Shown here piece after piece: positions 17,303 through 25,903 of a DNA stretch of 64,000 nt. The stretch is taken from positions 62,001-126,000 of the forward strand of contig NZ_KZ672952.1 of the NCBI RefSeq assembly GCF_002954775.1, written 5' to 3'. The position numbers and the translations under genes are program-made. How positions within the stretch are numbered: the first letter of the stretch is position 1; each line of letters begins with the position of its first letter. Source of the DNA: Streptomyces geranii (GTDB lineage: Bacteria; Actinomycetota; Actinomycetes; Streptomycetales; Streptomycetaceae). The notes below the pieces were generated by a model. It did not search any database. It was not told where the DNA came from and worked only from the letters and a program-made list of their open reading frames with translations.

Positions 17303-19987
17303 ATGGTCCGTTACGTGTACGACTTCACGGAAGGCGGCCGTGACCAGGCCGACCTGCTCGGCGGCAAGGGCGCGAACCTGGCCGAGATGACCCGGCTGGG
17401 CCTGCCGGTCCCGCCGGGCTTCACCGTCACCAGCGAGGCCTGCCGGGCCTTCCTCGCCGACGGCACCGAGCCGGAGACCCTGGCCGGCGAGATCTCCGCC
17501 CACCTCGCCGCCCTGGAGCAGGCCGCGGGGCGGCGACTGGGACAGCCGGACGACCCGTTGCTGCTGTCCGTCCGCTCCGGGGCGCGGTTCTCCATGCCCG
17601 GGATGATGGAGACGATCCTCGACATCGGGCTGAGCGACGACGCCGTGCTCGGCCTGGCGAAGGTCTCCGGGAATGAACGCTTCGCCTGGGACTCCTACCG
17701 CCGCCTCGTCCAGATGTTCGGCAGTACGGTCATGGGCGTCGACAGCTCCCTGTTCGAGGACGCCATCGCCGACCTCAAGCGAAAGCAGGGGGCGACGAAC
17801 GACCTGGGCCTGAACGCGGCGGACCTGGCCGGGCTGGTCGGGACGTACAAGAAACTGATCCGCCGGGTGACCGGTGAGGACTTCCCGCAGTCCCCGGCCG
17901 AACAGCTGCGCCGGGCGGTCCTGGCCGTCTTCGAGTCCTGGCAGGGCGAGCGCGCCCGCCTCTACCGGCGCCGCGAGCACATCCCCGACGACCTGGGCAC
18001 CGCCGTCAACGTGCAGACCATGGTCTTCGGCAACCTCGGCCACGACTCCGGCAGCGGTGTCGCCTTCACCCGGGACCCGGCCACCGGACAGCCCGGCCTC
18101 TACGGCGACTACCTGGCCGACGCCCAGGGCGAGGACGTTGTCGCCGGCATCCGCAACACCGTTCCGCTGACCGCCCTGGAGGAGCTGGACCCCGTCTCGT
18201 ACGGGCAACTGCGCGACCACATGGGCACGTTGGAGACCCACTACCGAGACCTGTGCGACATCGAGTTCACCATCGAGCGCGGCCGGCTGTGGATGCTGCA
18301 GACCCGCGTGGGCAAGCGCACCGCCGAGGCCGCGTTCGCCATCGCGGCGGAGCTGACCGACGAGAAGCTGATCACCCCCGACGAGGGCCTGGCCCGGGTC
18401 GGCGGGGACGGCCTGGCCCGGCTGATGTTCCCCCGGTTCGACACCTCTGCCGTCGGTGAGGCGCTCGCCCACGGACTGCCCGCCTCACCGGGTGCGGCCG
18501 TGGGCGCGGCCGTGTTCGACTCGGCCGAGGCGGTCCGCCGGGCCGCCGCGGGCGAGGAGGTCGTCCTCGTACGCCAGGAGACCACCCCCGACGATCTGCC
18601 GGGCATGATCGCCGCGCAGGCGGTCCTCACCAGCCGCGGCGGCAAGACCAGCCACGCGGCCGTCGTCGCCCGGGGCATGGGCACGGTGTGCGTGTGCGGT
18701 GCCGAGGAACTCACCGTCGACACGGCGGCGCGTCGCTTCACCGTGGGCGACACAGTCGTCGAGGAAGGCACCGTCATCTCCGTCGACGGCTCCGAGGGGG
18801 CCGTGTACCTGGGCGCCGCTCCGCTGGTCGACTCCGCGGTGATGCGGTACTTCGAGACGGGCGAGAAGTCGGCCGGGCTGGTCGAGGCCGTGGCCCGCGC
18901 CATGGAACGGGCCGACGGCGCCCGGCGGCTGGAGGTGCGGGCCAACGCCGACACCCCCGAGGACGCCGCCCGCGCCCGGCGGTTCGGCGCGCAGGGTGTC
19001 GGGCTGTGCCGCACCGAGCACATGTTCCTCGGGGAGCGCCGCAAGCTGGTCGAGGCGATGATCCTGGCCGCCGACGAGACCGAGCGGGAGAGGGCGCTGA
19101 GCGCGCTGCTGCCGCTCCAGCGGCGGGACTTCGTCGGCATCCTGGAGGCGATGGACGGTCTGCCGGTCACCATCCGGCTCATCGACCCGCCCCTGCACGA
19201 GTTCCTGCCCGACCGCACCGCACTCGCCGTCCGCATCGCCGCCGCCGAGGCCCGAGGCGATCGGCCCGACCCGCACGACGCCGAACTCCTCGCAGCGGTC
19301 AACCGTATGCACGAGGAGAATCCGATGCTCGGGCTGCGCGGTGTCCGTCTGGGTCTGATCGTCCCGGGGCTGGTGGCCATGCAGGTGCGGGCGATAGCCG
19401 AGGCGGTCGTCGAACGCGTCCGGGCCGGGGGCTCCCCCGAGGCCGAGATCATGGTCCCGCTGGTCGGTGCCGTCGAGGAACTGCGTATCGAGCGGGCCGA
19501 GGTGGAGCGCGTGCTGGCCGAGGTCTCCGAGGAGTCCGGCATCCCCGTGCACTGCCCGGTCGGCACGATGATCGAGCTGCCCCGGGCCGCGCTCACCGCC
19601 GGCCGGATCGCGGAGGAGGCGGAGTTCTTCTCCTTCGGCACCAACGACCTCACCCAGACCACCTGGGGCTTCTCCCGCGACGACGTGGAGGCGGCGTTCT
19701 TCTCCGCCTACCTCGACAAGGGCATCTTCGCCGCCTCACCCTTCGAGACCCTCGACCGTGACGGTGTGGGCCGGCTGGTGCGGATCGCGGTCGACGAGGG
19801 CCGTGCCGCACGCCCCGACCTGAAGATCGGCGTCTGCGGCGAACACGGCGGGGACCCCGACTCCGTGCACTTCTTCCACTCGGTCGGCCTGGACTACGTC
19901 TCCTGCTCGCCGTTCCGCGTCCCGGTCGCGCGGCTGGAGGCCGGACGGGCCGCGCTCCCCGAGTCGGGGACGAGCGACAGCAGGTGA
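17303..19987 (+). CDS. ppdK: Pyruvate, phosphate dikinase
   Basis: An 894-residue enzyme interconverting pyruvate + ATP + Pi and phosphoenolpyruvate + AMP + PPi. The N-terminal ATP-grasp domain starts with LLGGKGANLAEMTRLGLPVPPGF; the swivelling domain has the phospho-His motif LTSRGGKTSHAAVVARGMGTVCV; the PEP/pyruvate barrel has GLCRTEHMFL and ends in GVCGEHGGDPDSVHFFHSVGLDYVSCSPFRVPVARL with the catalytic Cys. All catalytic motifs are present and the length is normal. ATG 17303 has GGAGGAG upstream. DevR-type boxes precede it, and a CBS-BON gene follows after 16 bp. In energy-limited cells PPDK can make ATP from AMP and PPi-linked glycolysis, consistent with the hypoxic theme. Confidence 0.95.
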   Translation: MVRYVYDFTEGGRDQADLLGGKGANLAEMTRLGLPVPPGFTVTSEACRAFLADGTEPETLAGEISAHLAALEQAAGRRLGQPDDPLLLSVRSGARFSMPGMMETILDIGLSDDAVLGLAKVSGNERFAWDSYRRLVQMFGSTVMGVDSSLFEDAIADLKRKQGATNDLGLNAADLAGLVGTYKKLIRRVTGEDFPQSPAEQLRRAVLAVFESWQGERARLYRRREHIPDDLGTAVNVQTMVFGNLGHDSGSGVAFTRDPATGQPGLYGDYLADAQGEDVVAGIRNTVPLTALEELDPVSYGQLRDHMGTLETHYRDLCDIEFTIERGRLWMLQTRVGKRTAEAAFAIAAELTDEKLITPDEGLARVGGDGLARLMFPRFDTSAVGEALAHGLPASPGAAVGAAVFDSAEAVRRAAAGEEVVLVRQETTPDDLPGMIAAQAVLTSRGGKTSHAAVVARGMGTVCVCGAEELTVDTAARRFTVGDTVVEEGTVISVDGSEGAVYLGAAPLVDSAVMRYFETGEKSAGLVEAVARAMERADGARRLEVRANADTPEDAARARRFGAQGVGLCRTEHMFLGERRKLVEAMILAADETERERALSALLPLQRRDFVGILEAMDGLPVTIRLIDPPLHEFLPDRTALAVRIAAAEARGDRPDPHDAELLAAVNRMHEENPMLGLRGVRLGLIVPGLVAMQVRAIAEAVVERVRAGGSPEAEIMVPLVGAVEELRIERAEVERVLAEVSEESGIPVHCPVGTMIELPRAALTAGRIAEEAEFFSFGTNDLTQTTWGFSRDDVEAAFFSAYLDKGIFAASPFETLDRDGVGRLVRIAVDEGRAARPDLKIGVCGEHGGDPDSVHFFHSVGLDYVSCSPFRVPVARLEAGRAALPESGTSDSR

Positions 19988-20003
19988 CGAGGAGGTGGGG
20001 CAC

Positions 20004-20690
20004 ATGACCCGCATCGTCGGTGAGGTGATGACCCATGAGGTCGTCGAGGCCCACCGGGAGACTCCGGTCAAGGACGTTCTGCGGTTGCTGCACCGGCATC
20101 GGATCAGTGGGCTGCCCGTGGTCGACGAGGACGAAAAGGTCGTCGGAGTGATCTCGGAGAGCGATCTCATCCGCCGGCAGGCGGCCCGGTCCCCGAGGGC
20201 CCACGGCGTCACGGCGCAGGAGCTGATGTCCACGCCCGCGATCACCGTGCACCCGGAACAGCGGATCGCGGACGCCGCGCGCGTGATGGAGCGTCACGGC
20301 GTCGAACGTCTTCCGGTCGTGGACGAGGAGGACCGGCTGATCGGCATCGCCACCCGGCGCGACCTGCTGCGCGTCTTCCTGCGCACGGACGACGAGATCC
20401 GCCGGGAGATCAGCGACGAGGTGCTGCCCCGCGCCCTCGGCCGACCGGACCACGACGTGACCGTCTCGGTCCGCGACGGCATGGCCACGCTGGAAGGGGC
20501 GCTGGAGCACGGCGCGGACCTTCCGCTCGTGATCCGGCCGACGTTCCGGGTGGACGGTGTGGTGGGCGTCGTCAACAGGGGCACGAGCTGCTGCTGTCCG
20601 CGCCGTTCGGCGATGTCTTCCTCGACGACCCGGTGGATGCGACCACCCCCGTCGTACTGGTCTCGGCAGGCATCGGCTGCACTCCCATGA
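20004..20690 (+). CDS. CBS-domain protein with truncated BON domain, reading into a foreign tail
   Basis: The first about 190 residues are a normal tandem CBS pair (VGEVMTHEVVEAHRETPVKD, ISGLPVVDEDEKVVGVISESDLI, then ELMSTPAITVHPEQRIADAARVM and RLPVVDEEDRLIGIATRRDLLRVFLR) plus a BON domain (HDVTVSVRDGMATLEGAL...RVDGVVGVVNR). At about 20571-20578 the sequence abruptly joins the 3' part of a flavohemoglobin-type gene, read here out of frame, so the last 39 residues (GTSCCCPRRSAMS...) are meaningless and end at a chance TGA. The CBS pair binds adenosine nucleotides in this family. Close relatives are at 30773 and 53242. ATG 20004 follows GGAGG, 16 bp after ppdK, so it is cotranscribed. The CBS part may still fold. 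Confidence 0.8.
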   Translation: MTRIVGEVMTHEVVEAHRETPVKDVLRLLHRHRISGLPVVDEDEKVVGVISESDLIRRQAARSPRAHGVTAQELMSTPAITVHPEQRIADAARVMERHGVERLPVVDEEDRLIGIATRRDLLRVFLRTDDEIRREISDEVLPRALGRPDHDVTVSVRDGMATLEGALEHGADLPLVIRPTFRVDGVVGVVNRGTSCCCPRRSAMSSSTTRWMRPPPSYWSRQASAALP

Positions 20691-21052
20691 CCGGCATCCT
20701 GGCCCGCCTCGCCGCCCTCCGTTCCATCCGCCCGGTACTGGTCCTGCACGCCGACCGCTCCCCCGCCGACCACGCCCTGCGGGCCGAGACGCACGACCTC
20801 GTCGGGCGACTGCGGGGCGCCCGGGCCGTCTTCTGGCACGAGCATCCCGGACCCGAGGAACCTGACGCCCGCACCGGCCTGATGGACCTGGGCGGAACGC
20901 GACTCCCCGACAACGCCACGGTGTTCCTGTGCGGCCCGCTGCCCTTCATGCGGGAGATACGCGGACAGCTGCTCGGCGCCGGGGTTCCCGCGCGACGCAT
21001 CCGCCACGAGGTCTTCGGACCCGACGTGTGGCTGCCCGACAACACCTCCTGA
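20576..21052 (+). pseudogene. 3' fragment of a flavohemoglobin/ferredoxin-reductase-type NAD-binding domain
   Basis: In the frame starting at CAG 20576 the translation QGHELLLSAPFGDVFLDD then VVLVSAGIGCTPMTGILARL, and later ATVFLCGPLPFMREIR and RIRHEVFGPDVWL, is the C-terminal NAD(P)H-binding half of a flavohemoglobin (Hmp) or related oxidoreductase. The globin and FAD parts are missing; immediately upstream is the BON domain of the CBS gene. A GTG at 20633 could in principle start a short protein, but it would lack FAD binding. Flavohemoglobins detoxify NO, so the ancestral gene suits the regulon; here it looks like the product of a deletion. Confidence 0.7.
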
Positions 21053-21093
21053 TCAGCACCGCGGCTTACGACCCCTCACTGAAAGGACCCCTG

Positions 21094-21480
21094 ATGACCA
21101 GCGACAACGTCCAGGAGACTCCCCTGGTCCGGCTGCGCGCCGACGGCGCCGTGGACGAGGAGACCCTGGCCTACGCCCGTACGAAGATCGACGCCGTCGT
21201 CGGCAGGCCGGGCCTGCCCACCGTCACCGGCGAGGTGCACATCGTGCGGGCGACCGCCCACCACGCCGACGCCGCGTGGTCGGCCACCGCCGACCTGCGC
21301 ATCGGCAGCCGGCAGGTGGTGGCGGTCGCCGAGGAGGCGACGGGCACGGAGGTCGTCGACCGGCTCCGGGACCGGCTGCGCCGCCAGACAGACAGGGCCG
21401 CACACGCCTGGGACGACGGACACCGGACGACAGCGCCTCCGTGGCGCGGTGGAGCCTCGGAAGCCCCCCGCACCGCATGA
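21094..21480 (+). CDS. HPF/RaiA-like ribosome hibernation domain protein
   Basis: A 128-residue protein. Its core (TPLVRLRADGAVDEETLAYARTKIDAVV, later WSATADLRIGSRQVVAVAEEATGTEVVDRLRDRLRRQTDRAAHAW) follows the beta-alpha-beta-beta-beta-alpha pattern of hibernation promoting factor / sigma-54 modulation proteins, ending in the Arg-rich helix that contacts rRNA. In mycobacteria DosR-induced relatives (Rv0079 type) stabilise ribosomes in hypoxia, and I infer the same role. The Pro/Ser/Gly tail is presumably disordered. ATG 21094 has AAAGGA upstream; the gene is 41 bp behind the Hmp fragment and may belong to the ppdK transcript. Confidence 0.65.
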   Translation: MTSDNVQETPLVRLRADGAVDEETLAYARTKIDAVVGRPGLPTVTGEVHIVRATAHHADAAWSATADLRIGSRQVVAVAEEATGTEVVDRLRDRLRRQTDRAAHAWDDGHRTTAPPWRGGASEAPRTA

Positions 21481-21547
21481 TTCCCACTGCCTGATTCCGC
21501 AGCGGCGAAGCGACGACAGCGGCCCGGTCGGCGACGTCCCACCGACC

Positions 21548-21586
21548 GGGCCACCGGGCCCATGTCCGGGTGGGCCGTCCGGCCCC
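21548..21586. promoter_or_regulatory. Tandem DevR/OsdR-type boxes upstream of oleate hydratase
   Basis: GGGCCACCGGGCCC (21548-21561) and GGGCCGTCCGGCCCC (21572-21586), centres about 24 bp apart, ending about 97 bp before the ATG at 21683. The second is a strong palindrome. Confidence 0.65.
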
Positions 21587-21682
21587 CTGAAGCGACCAAC
21601 GGCCCACTGACGCACGGCCTGTCGGCGGGAAATCGTGGGAGGCACGGTTACCGATCGACCGGCGAGCACGAGGAGTTGTGTG

Positions 21683-23254
21683 ATGGCGAAGGCATATCTG
21701 GTGGGCAGCGGAATCGCGGCACTGGCCGCGGCCACGTTCCTGATCCGCGACGGCGGCTTCAGGGGTTGCGACATCCACCTCTTCGAGGAACAGCGGACCC
21801 TCGGCGGCAGCCTCGACGCGGGCGGCACGCCGGACACCGGCTACACCATGCGCGGCGGGCGCATGTTCGAGGCCGAGTTCCGCTGCACGTACGACCTGCT
21901 GTCCGGCATCCCGACCCTGGACGACCCCGCCGTCTCGGTGACCGAGGAGATCCTGGCCGGACACGAGGACTTCGCCTGGGACGACATCGCCCGGCTCGTC
22001 GACGGGGACGGCAAGATCATCGACACGACCTCCATGGGGTTCTCCGAACGCGACCGGCTGGAGCTGGTCCGCTGCCTGGCCACCCCGGAAGGGCACCTCG
22101 ACGGCAAGAAGATCACCGACTGCTTCGGCGAACACTTCTTCACCACCAACTTCTGGTTCATGTGGTGCACCACGTTCGCCTTCCAGCCCTGGCACAGCGC
22201 CATCGAGTTCCGCCGCTACCTGAGGCGCTTCATCCACCTGTTCTCCGAGTTCGCCTCCATGTCGGCCATCCACCGGACCCGCTACAACCAGTACGACTCC
22301 ATCGTCCGGCCCCTGACCGCCTGGCTCCGCGAACACGGCGTCACCGTGCACACCGGCTGCCACGTCACCGACCTCGGCTTCGCCCCGGGCGCCGGGCACA
22401 GCACGGTCGAGACCATCTACCTGAACCAGGGCGGCTTCGACAAGGAGATCACCGTCGCGCCCGAGGACCTGGTCCTCGTCACCAACGGCTCCATGACCGA
22501 CGCCTCCAGCCTCGGCTCGCACACCTCCGCGCCTCCCCCGGCCCCGCACCGCTCGGACGCCTGGCTGCTGTGGCACCGACTGGCCCGTGGCCGCGACGAC
22601 TTCGGTGACCCCGCCGTCTTCGACAAGCACGTCAAGGACTCCCGGTGGGAGTCGTTGACGGTCACCACGAGGGACCCCGCCTTCCTGGAGGCGCTCAAGG
22701 AGTTCAGTGGCCGCGAGACGGGCAGGGGCGGACTGATGACCTTCACCGAGTCCAACTGGCTGCTCACGATCGTCGCGGACCGCCAGCCCGTCTACCGCGA
22801 CCAGCCCGACGGAGTCTCGGTCTGGTGGGGCTACGGCCTGCACCCCGGCCGCGCCGGCAACCACACCCCCAAGCCGATGACGATGTGCAGCGGCCGGGAG
22901 ATCCTCGAAGAGGTCCTCCAGCACCTCCCGTTCGACGAGCCGACCAGGGCCCGGATCCTGGAGACCTCCACCGTGGTGCCCTGCGTGATGCCGTACATCA
23001 CCAGCCAGTTCCTGACCCGCCGCCGCGACGACCGTCCCCAGGTGGTACCGGAAGGGTCGGTCAACCTCGCCTTCATCGGGCAGTTCGCCGAGGTGCCCGA
23101 CGACGTCGTCTTCACCGTCGAGTACTCCGTACGCACCGCCTGGACGGCCGTGGCGCGGCTCCTGAAGCTGGAGAAGCGCCCTCCCCAGGTCTACAAGGGC
23201 CACCACGACCCCCACGTACTGGCCGCCGCCCTGGAGACCATGCACCGCCGATAG
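21683..23254 (+). CDS. ohyA: Oleate hydratase (myosin-cross-reactive antigen family)
   Basis: A 523-residue FAD enzyme that adds water to cis-9 double bonds of free unsaturated fatty acids, making 10-hydroxy acids. The FAD-binding glycine motif is KAYLVGSGIAALAAATFLIRD, followed by the conserved DAGGTPDTGYTMRGGRMFE region, the NFWFMWCTTFAFQPWHSA block and a VVPCVMPYITSQF segment; PEGSVNLAFIGQFAEVPDDVVFTVEYSVRTAW closes the fold. Length is slightly below the usual 560-590 but all blocks are present. ATG 21683 has GAGGAG upstream. It stands alone behind DevR-type boxes, which suggests membrane-lipid or fatty-acid detoxification under hypoxia. Confidence 0.92.
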   Translation: MAKAYLVGSGIAALAAATFLIRDGGFRGCDIHLFEEQRTLGGSLDAGGTPDTGYTMRGGRMFEAEFRCTYDLLSGIPTLDDPAVSVTEEILAGHEDFAWDDIARLVDGDGKIIDTTSMGFSERDRLELVRCLATPEGHLDGKKITDCFGEHFFTTNFWFMWCTTFAFQPWHSAIEFRRYLRRFIHLFSEFASMSAIHRTRYNQYDSIVRPLTAWLREHGVTVHTGCHVTDLGFAPGAGHSTVETIYLNQGGFDKEITVAPEDLVLVTNGSMTDASSLGSHTSAPPPAPHRSDAWLLWHRLARGRDDFGDPAVFDKHVKDSRWESLTVTTRDPAFLEALKEFSGRETGRGGLMTFTESNWLLTIVADRQPVYRDQPDGVSVWWGYGLHPGRAGNHTPKPMTMCSGREILEEVLQHLPFDEPTRARILETSTVVPCVMPYITSQFLTRRRDDRPQVVPEGSVNLAFIGQFAEVPDDVVFTVEYSVRTAWTAVARLLKLEKRPPQVYKGHHDPHVLAAALETMHRR

Positions 23255-23269
23255 GTCACCCACGGCACG

Positions 23270-23305
23270 GGGGCCGTCCGGCCCACGGTGGGGACCATCG
23301 GCACC
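23270..23305. promoter_or_regulatory. Tandem DevR/OsdR-type boxes upstream of a split-barrel gene
   Basis: GGGGCCGTCCGGCCC (23270-23284) and GGGACCATCGGCACC (23291-23305), centres 21 bp apart, about 145 bp before the GTG at 23450. Confidence 0.7.
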
Positions 23306-23449
23306 TGTGGGAACAGCGCGGCCCGAGAGACAGTGGAGGCAGGAGCGGCACCGATCCCCCGCGGTGTCGCTCCGTTGCACGTGGGCATTCGATCGTCCGC
23401 GTGGTCAGGGGGTTTCTGGTGCCCGCATGGACACGGGAGAGGGAGAAGC

Positions 23450-23944
23450 GTGAGCGACCCGCCGATACGGAAACCTGCCACGGCCGACGGCGACGCGTCG
23501 TCGAATGCCTCGGAAACGCGCAGGAATGTCGAGTTGGACGGTGCCGAGGCGCTGCGGCTCCTGGGCGGCGTGTCCCTGGGACGGATCGTGTTCACCCGGC
23601 TCGCGCTGCCGACGATCCGCCCGGTCAACCATGTCCTGGTCGACGGCGACATCGTCATCCGCACCCACGGTGACGCCACGCTGACCCGGTACGCCCAGCA
23701 GAACGGGGGTGAGGGGGCCGTCGTCGCCTACGAGGCCGACGACATCGACCCCGACACCCACCTCGGCTGGAGCGTCGTCGTCACGGGCTATGCGCGGCTG
23801 GTCACCGACCCGCGGGAGCTGGCCCGCTATCGGGCCTTGTTGCGTCCCTGGGTGATGCAGCGGATGGATCACGCCATCCGCATCAGCCCCGATCTGATCA
23901 CCGGGGTCCGCCTCACGGCCGACGATCCGTCCGCGTCGGCCTGA
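23450..23944 (+). CDS. Pyridoxamine 5'-phosphate oxidase-like split-barrel flavoprotein (2)
   Basis: A 164-residue protein: a 25-residue polar leader, then VELDGAEALRLLGGVSLGRIVFTRLALPTIRPVNHVLVDGDIVIRT, AVVAYEADDIDPDTHLGWSVVVTGYARLVTDP and a C-terminal ISPDLITGVRL. This is the usual opening, FMN/F420 core and close of the split-barrel family. GTG 23450 has GAGGGAG six bases upstream. In mycobacteria DosR-induced relatives include putative F420- or flavin-dependent reductases. It faces the stress-protein gene at 23961 tail to tail with 16 bp between stops. Confidence 0.85.
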   Translation: MSDPPIRKPATADGDASSNASETRRNVELDGAEALRLLGGVSLGRIVFTRLALPTIRPVNHVLVDGDIVIRTHGDATLTRYAQQNGGEGAVVAYEADDIDPDTHLGWSVVVTGYARLVTDPRELARYRALLRPWVMQRMDHAIRISPDLITGVRLTADDPSASA

Positions 23945-23960
23945 ACGACGGCGGACGCCG

Positions 23961-24818
23961 TCAGTCGTGCGCGACCACCGCGACCGGTGCGAGCGCGTGC
24001 TGCAGGACGGCGTGTGCCACCGGGCCGATGTGCGGGCCGAGCGAGCCCTCCCGACCACGGCGTCCCACGACGACCAGCGACGCGGCACGCGAGGCGTCGA
24101 CCAGATGCGTGCCCGCGTCGCCGATCACGGCCTCAGCCGTCACTTCGATGCCCGGGTACTTGTCCTGCCAGGGGCCGAGCACATCGGCCAGCCTCTGCTC
24201 CACGTCGTCGGCGGCGGCCTCGCCGCCGTGAACCACACGCAGTCCGGTGGCCCGTCTGGACGCGGCGTCGAACGCGAACTCCAGAACACGGCCGTCAGGG
24301 GCGCGCAGATCCAGTCCCAGCACCACATCGCGGTACGGCGTCGTGTCACCAGCCCCGTCGAAAGCCTCCGTCCGGCGCTCCTGCCCGCCTTCCTCTTCGG
24401 CGCGGACCAGCACGACCGGCCGCTCCGCCCGAGCCACCACAGCAAGCGCTACGGAGCCCAGCAGGACCCCCGCCACCATGCCGAGGCCCCTCGATCCGAG
24501 CACCAGGAGTTCGGCCTCCCCCGCGACGGCGGCCAGCACCGGCACCGGCGGGCCGGCGATCTGCTCGGCGCTCACCCGTACCCCGGAGTGGCGATGGGCC
24601 AGCCGGGCCTTCGTCTCGGTCAGCAGGCGGGCGGAACGGTCCACTCCCGGCGGGGGAACCGGATGGCCGGCGAACGGCACGTAGTCGTGGGGTTGCTGCT
24701 CCCCCGCGTACACGACTCGGAGCGGAATCCCGTACATCACGGCCTCACGAGCGGCCCACTCGGCCGCGGCCAGACTTTCGTACGAGCCGTCAAGGCCGAC
24801 GGCGACGGTGCGGGGCAT
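23961..24818 (-). CDS. Universal stress protein, tandem-domain (1)
   Basis: A 285-residue protein made of two UspA domains (about 1-145 and 150-285). Each has the opening strand (VAVGLDGSYESLAAAEWAAREA; DVVLGLDLRAPDGRVLEFAF) and the ATP-binding loop: GSRGLGMVAGVLLGSVALAVVARAERPVVLVR in the first, GRRGREGSLGPHIGPVAHAVLQHALAPVAVV in the second. Mycobacterial tandem-Usp proteins of the DosR regulon bind ATP and slow growth. ATG 24818 has GGAGG upstream. It lies 48 bp behind the next Usp gene (24867-25694), in one operon whose promoter carries DevR-type boxes. Confidence 0.93.
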   Translation of the reverse strand: MPRTVAVGLDGSYESLAAAEWAAREAVMYGIPLRVVYAGEQQPHDYVPFAGHPVPPPGVDRSARLLTETKARLAHRHSGVRVSAEQIAGPPVPVLAAVAGEAELLVLGSRGLGMVAGVLLGSVALAVVARAERPVVLVRAEEEGGQERRTEAFDGAGDTTPYRDVVLGLDLRAPDGRVLEFAFDAASRRATGLRVVHGGEAAADDVEQRLADVLGPWQDKYPGIEVTAEAVIGDAGTHLVDASRAASLVVVGRRGREGSLGPHIGPVAHAVLQHALAPVAVVAHD

Positions 24819-24866
24819 GAGCCGTCCTCCTTCGGGAATGTGGGTGATCGCGTGGCAGCGGGCCGG

Positions 24867-25694
24867 TCATTCGGGGACGACGACCACGGCACAGTGCGCC
24901 CGGTGCAGCAGTGTGTGGGCGACCGGGCCCAGTCGCGGGCCGAGCACGTTCGTACGGCGGTGGGCGCCGATGACGACCACGGCAGCCTCCTGGGTCGCCG
25001 CCAGCAGTTCATCCGCGGGAGCGGTGCGGACCGTGCGGGTCTCCACCGTCACGCCCGGGTACCGGTCCTGCAGTCGGGTGAGGGCGTAACGGGGTACGGC
25101 CTCCTCCGCCCGGGCCTCCCTGGCCAGCCGTTCCTGACCCGGACCGCGGGCAGGCACGAGGGAGGGAAGTTCGGGGGTGGTGTGCCGATGGCTCCAGGAA
25201 TGCAGGACACGGAGGTTCACGCCGCGCCGATCGGCCTCCTGGAAGGCGTACTCCGCCGCAGCCGTGTCCGTGTCGTCCGCCAGGCCGAGCAGCACGTCCC
25301 GCCCGTCGTCGTACGCGTGCTCCCCGCGGACGACCAGGAGCGGTCCTCGCGTGAGTGCGGCCAGTTTCAGACTCACCGAGCCGAACGCCAGGCCGGTGAG
25401 CGCGCCCAGGCCACGCGATCCCACGACGGTGAGTGCCGCGTCCGCGCTCTCGCGCGCCAGCGCACGCACCACGCCGTCTTCCGCCGCGACGGTCTCGACG
25501 AGCAGTTCCGGACGACGTGCGTGGGTGCGCGAGACGGCGTAGCGCAGGACCGGTGCGGCCTCGTCACGGTCGGGCACCGCGTAGAGCACGCGCAGTCCGG
25601 CGCTGTGCCGTACGGCCTCGGCCTCGGCCCAGTCCAGGGCCCTTACGGAATTCAGCGAGCCGTCCACTCCGACGACTATGTGATGTGTGGTCAT
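24867..25694 (-). CDS. Universal stress protein, tandem-domain (2)
   Basis: A 275-residue double UspA protein (HIVVGVDGSLNSVRALDWAEAEA; DVLLGLADDTDTAAAEYAFQEA). The loops GSRGLGALTGLAFGSVSLKLAALTRGPLLVVR and GAHRRTNVLGPRLGPVAHTLLHRAHCAVVVV match the G-x2-G-x9-G-S/T ATP-binding pattern. ATG 25694 is chosen over an upstream in-frame start because it puts the first strand at residue 5, as in its paralogues. It is the first gene of the two-Usp operon. Confidence 0.92.
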   Translation of the reverse strand: MTTHHIVVGVDGSLNSVRALDWAEAEAVRHSAGLRVLYAVPDRDEAAPVLRYAVSRTHARRPELLVETVAAEDGVVRALARESADAALTVVGSRGLGALTGLAFGSVSLKLAALTRGPLLVVRGEHAYDDGRDVLLGLADDTDTAAAEYAFQEADRRGVNLRVLHSWSHRHTTPELPSLVPARGPGQERLAREARAEEAVPRYALTRLQDRYPGVTVETRTVRTAPADELLAATQEAAVVVIGAHRRTNVLGPRLGPVAHTLLHRAHCAVVVVPE

Positions 25695-25818
25695 GGCCGT
25701 ACCCGTCCCTTCTTCGAGTGACCGTTCGACGGAAGCGACGCTCGACGAACGCACCGGCCTCCACGAACGATGCTCCTCGTGAGCCGACGCCTCGGGCAGG
25801 AGCCAAGAGACCCGGAGA

Positions 25819-25856
25819 AACGCCGAACGGCCCCTGCCGCAGGGGCCGTTCGGTCC
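25819..25856. promoter_or_regulatory. Tandem DevR/OsdR-type boxes forming a 14-bp hairpin, upstream of the Usp operon
   Basis: AACGCCGAACGGCCC (25819-25833) and GGGGCCGTTCGGTCC (25842-25856), centres 23 bp apart. Together they form a perfect inverted repeat (25823-25836 against 25840-25853) around CCG. It lies between the stop of the split-barrel gene (25904) and the start of the Usp operon (25694), so it could serve both as terminator of the former and operator of the latter. Confidence 0.65.
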
Positions 25857-25903
25857 GGGACAGAACAGACCGATGAGGTCCCCCGGGACGTGGCGCTCAC
25901 GGT

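Noticed and set aside
25823..25853. Simple terminator after the split-barrel gene at 25904
   Set aside because: Hairpin is real but its arms are two DevR-type boxes at the usual spacing, so regulatory function is at least as likely; listed as regulatory instead.
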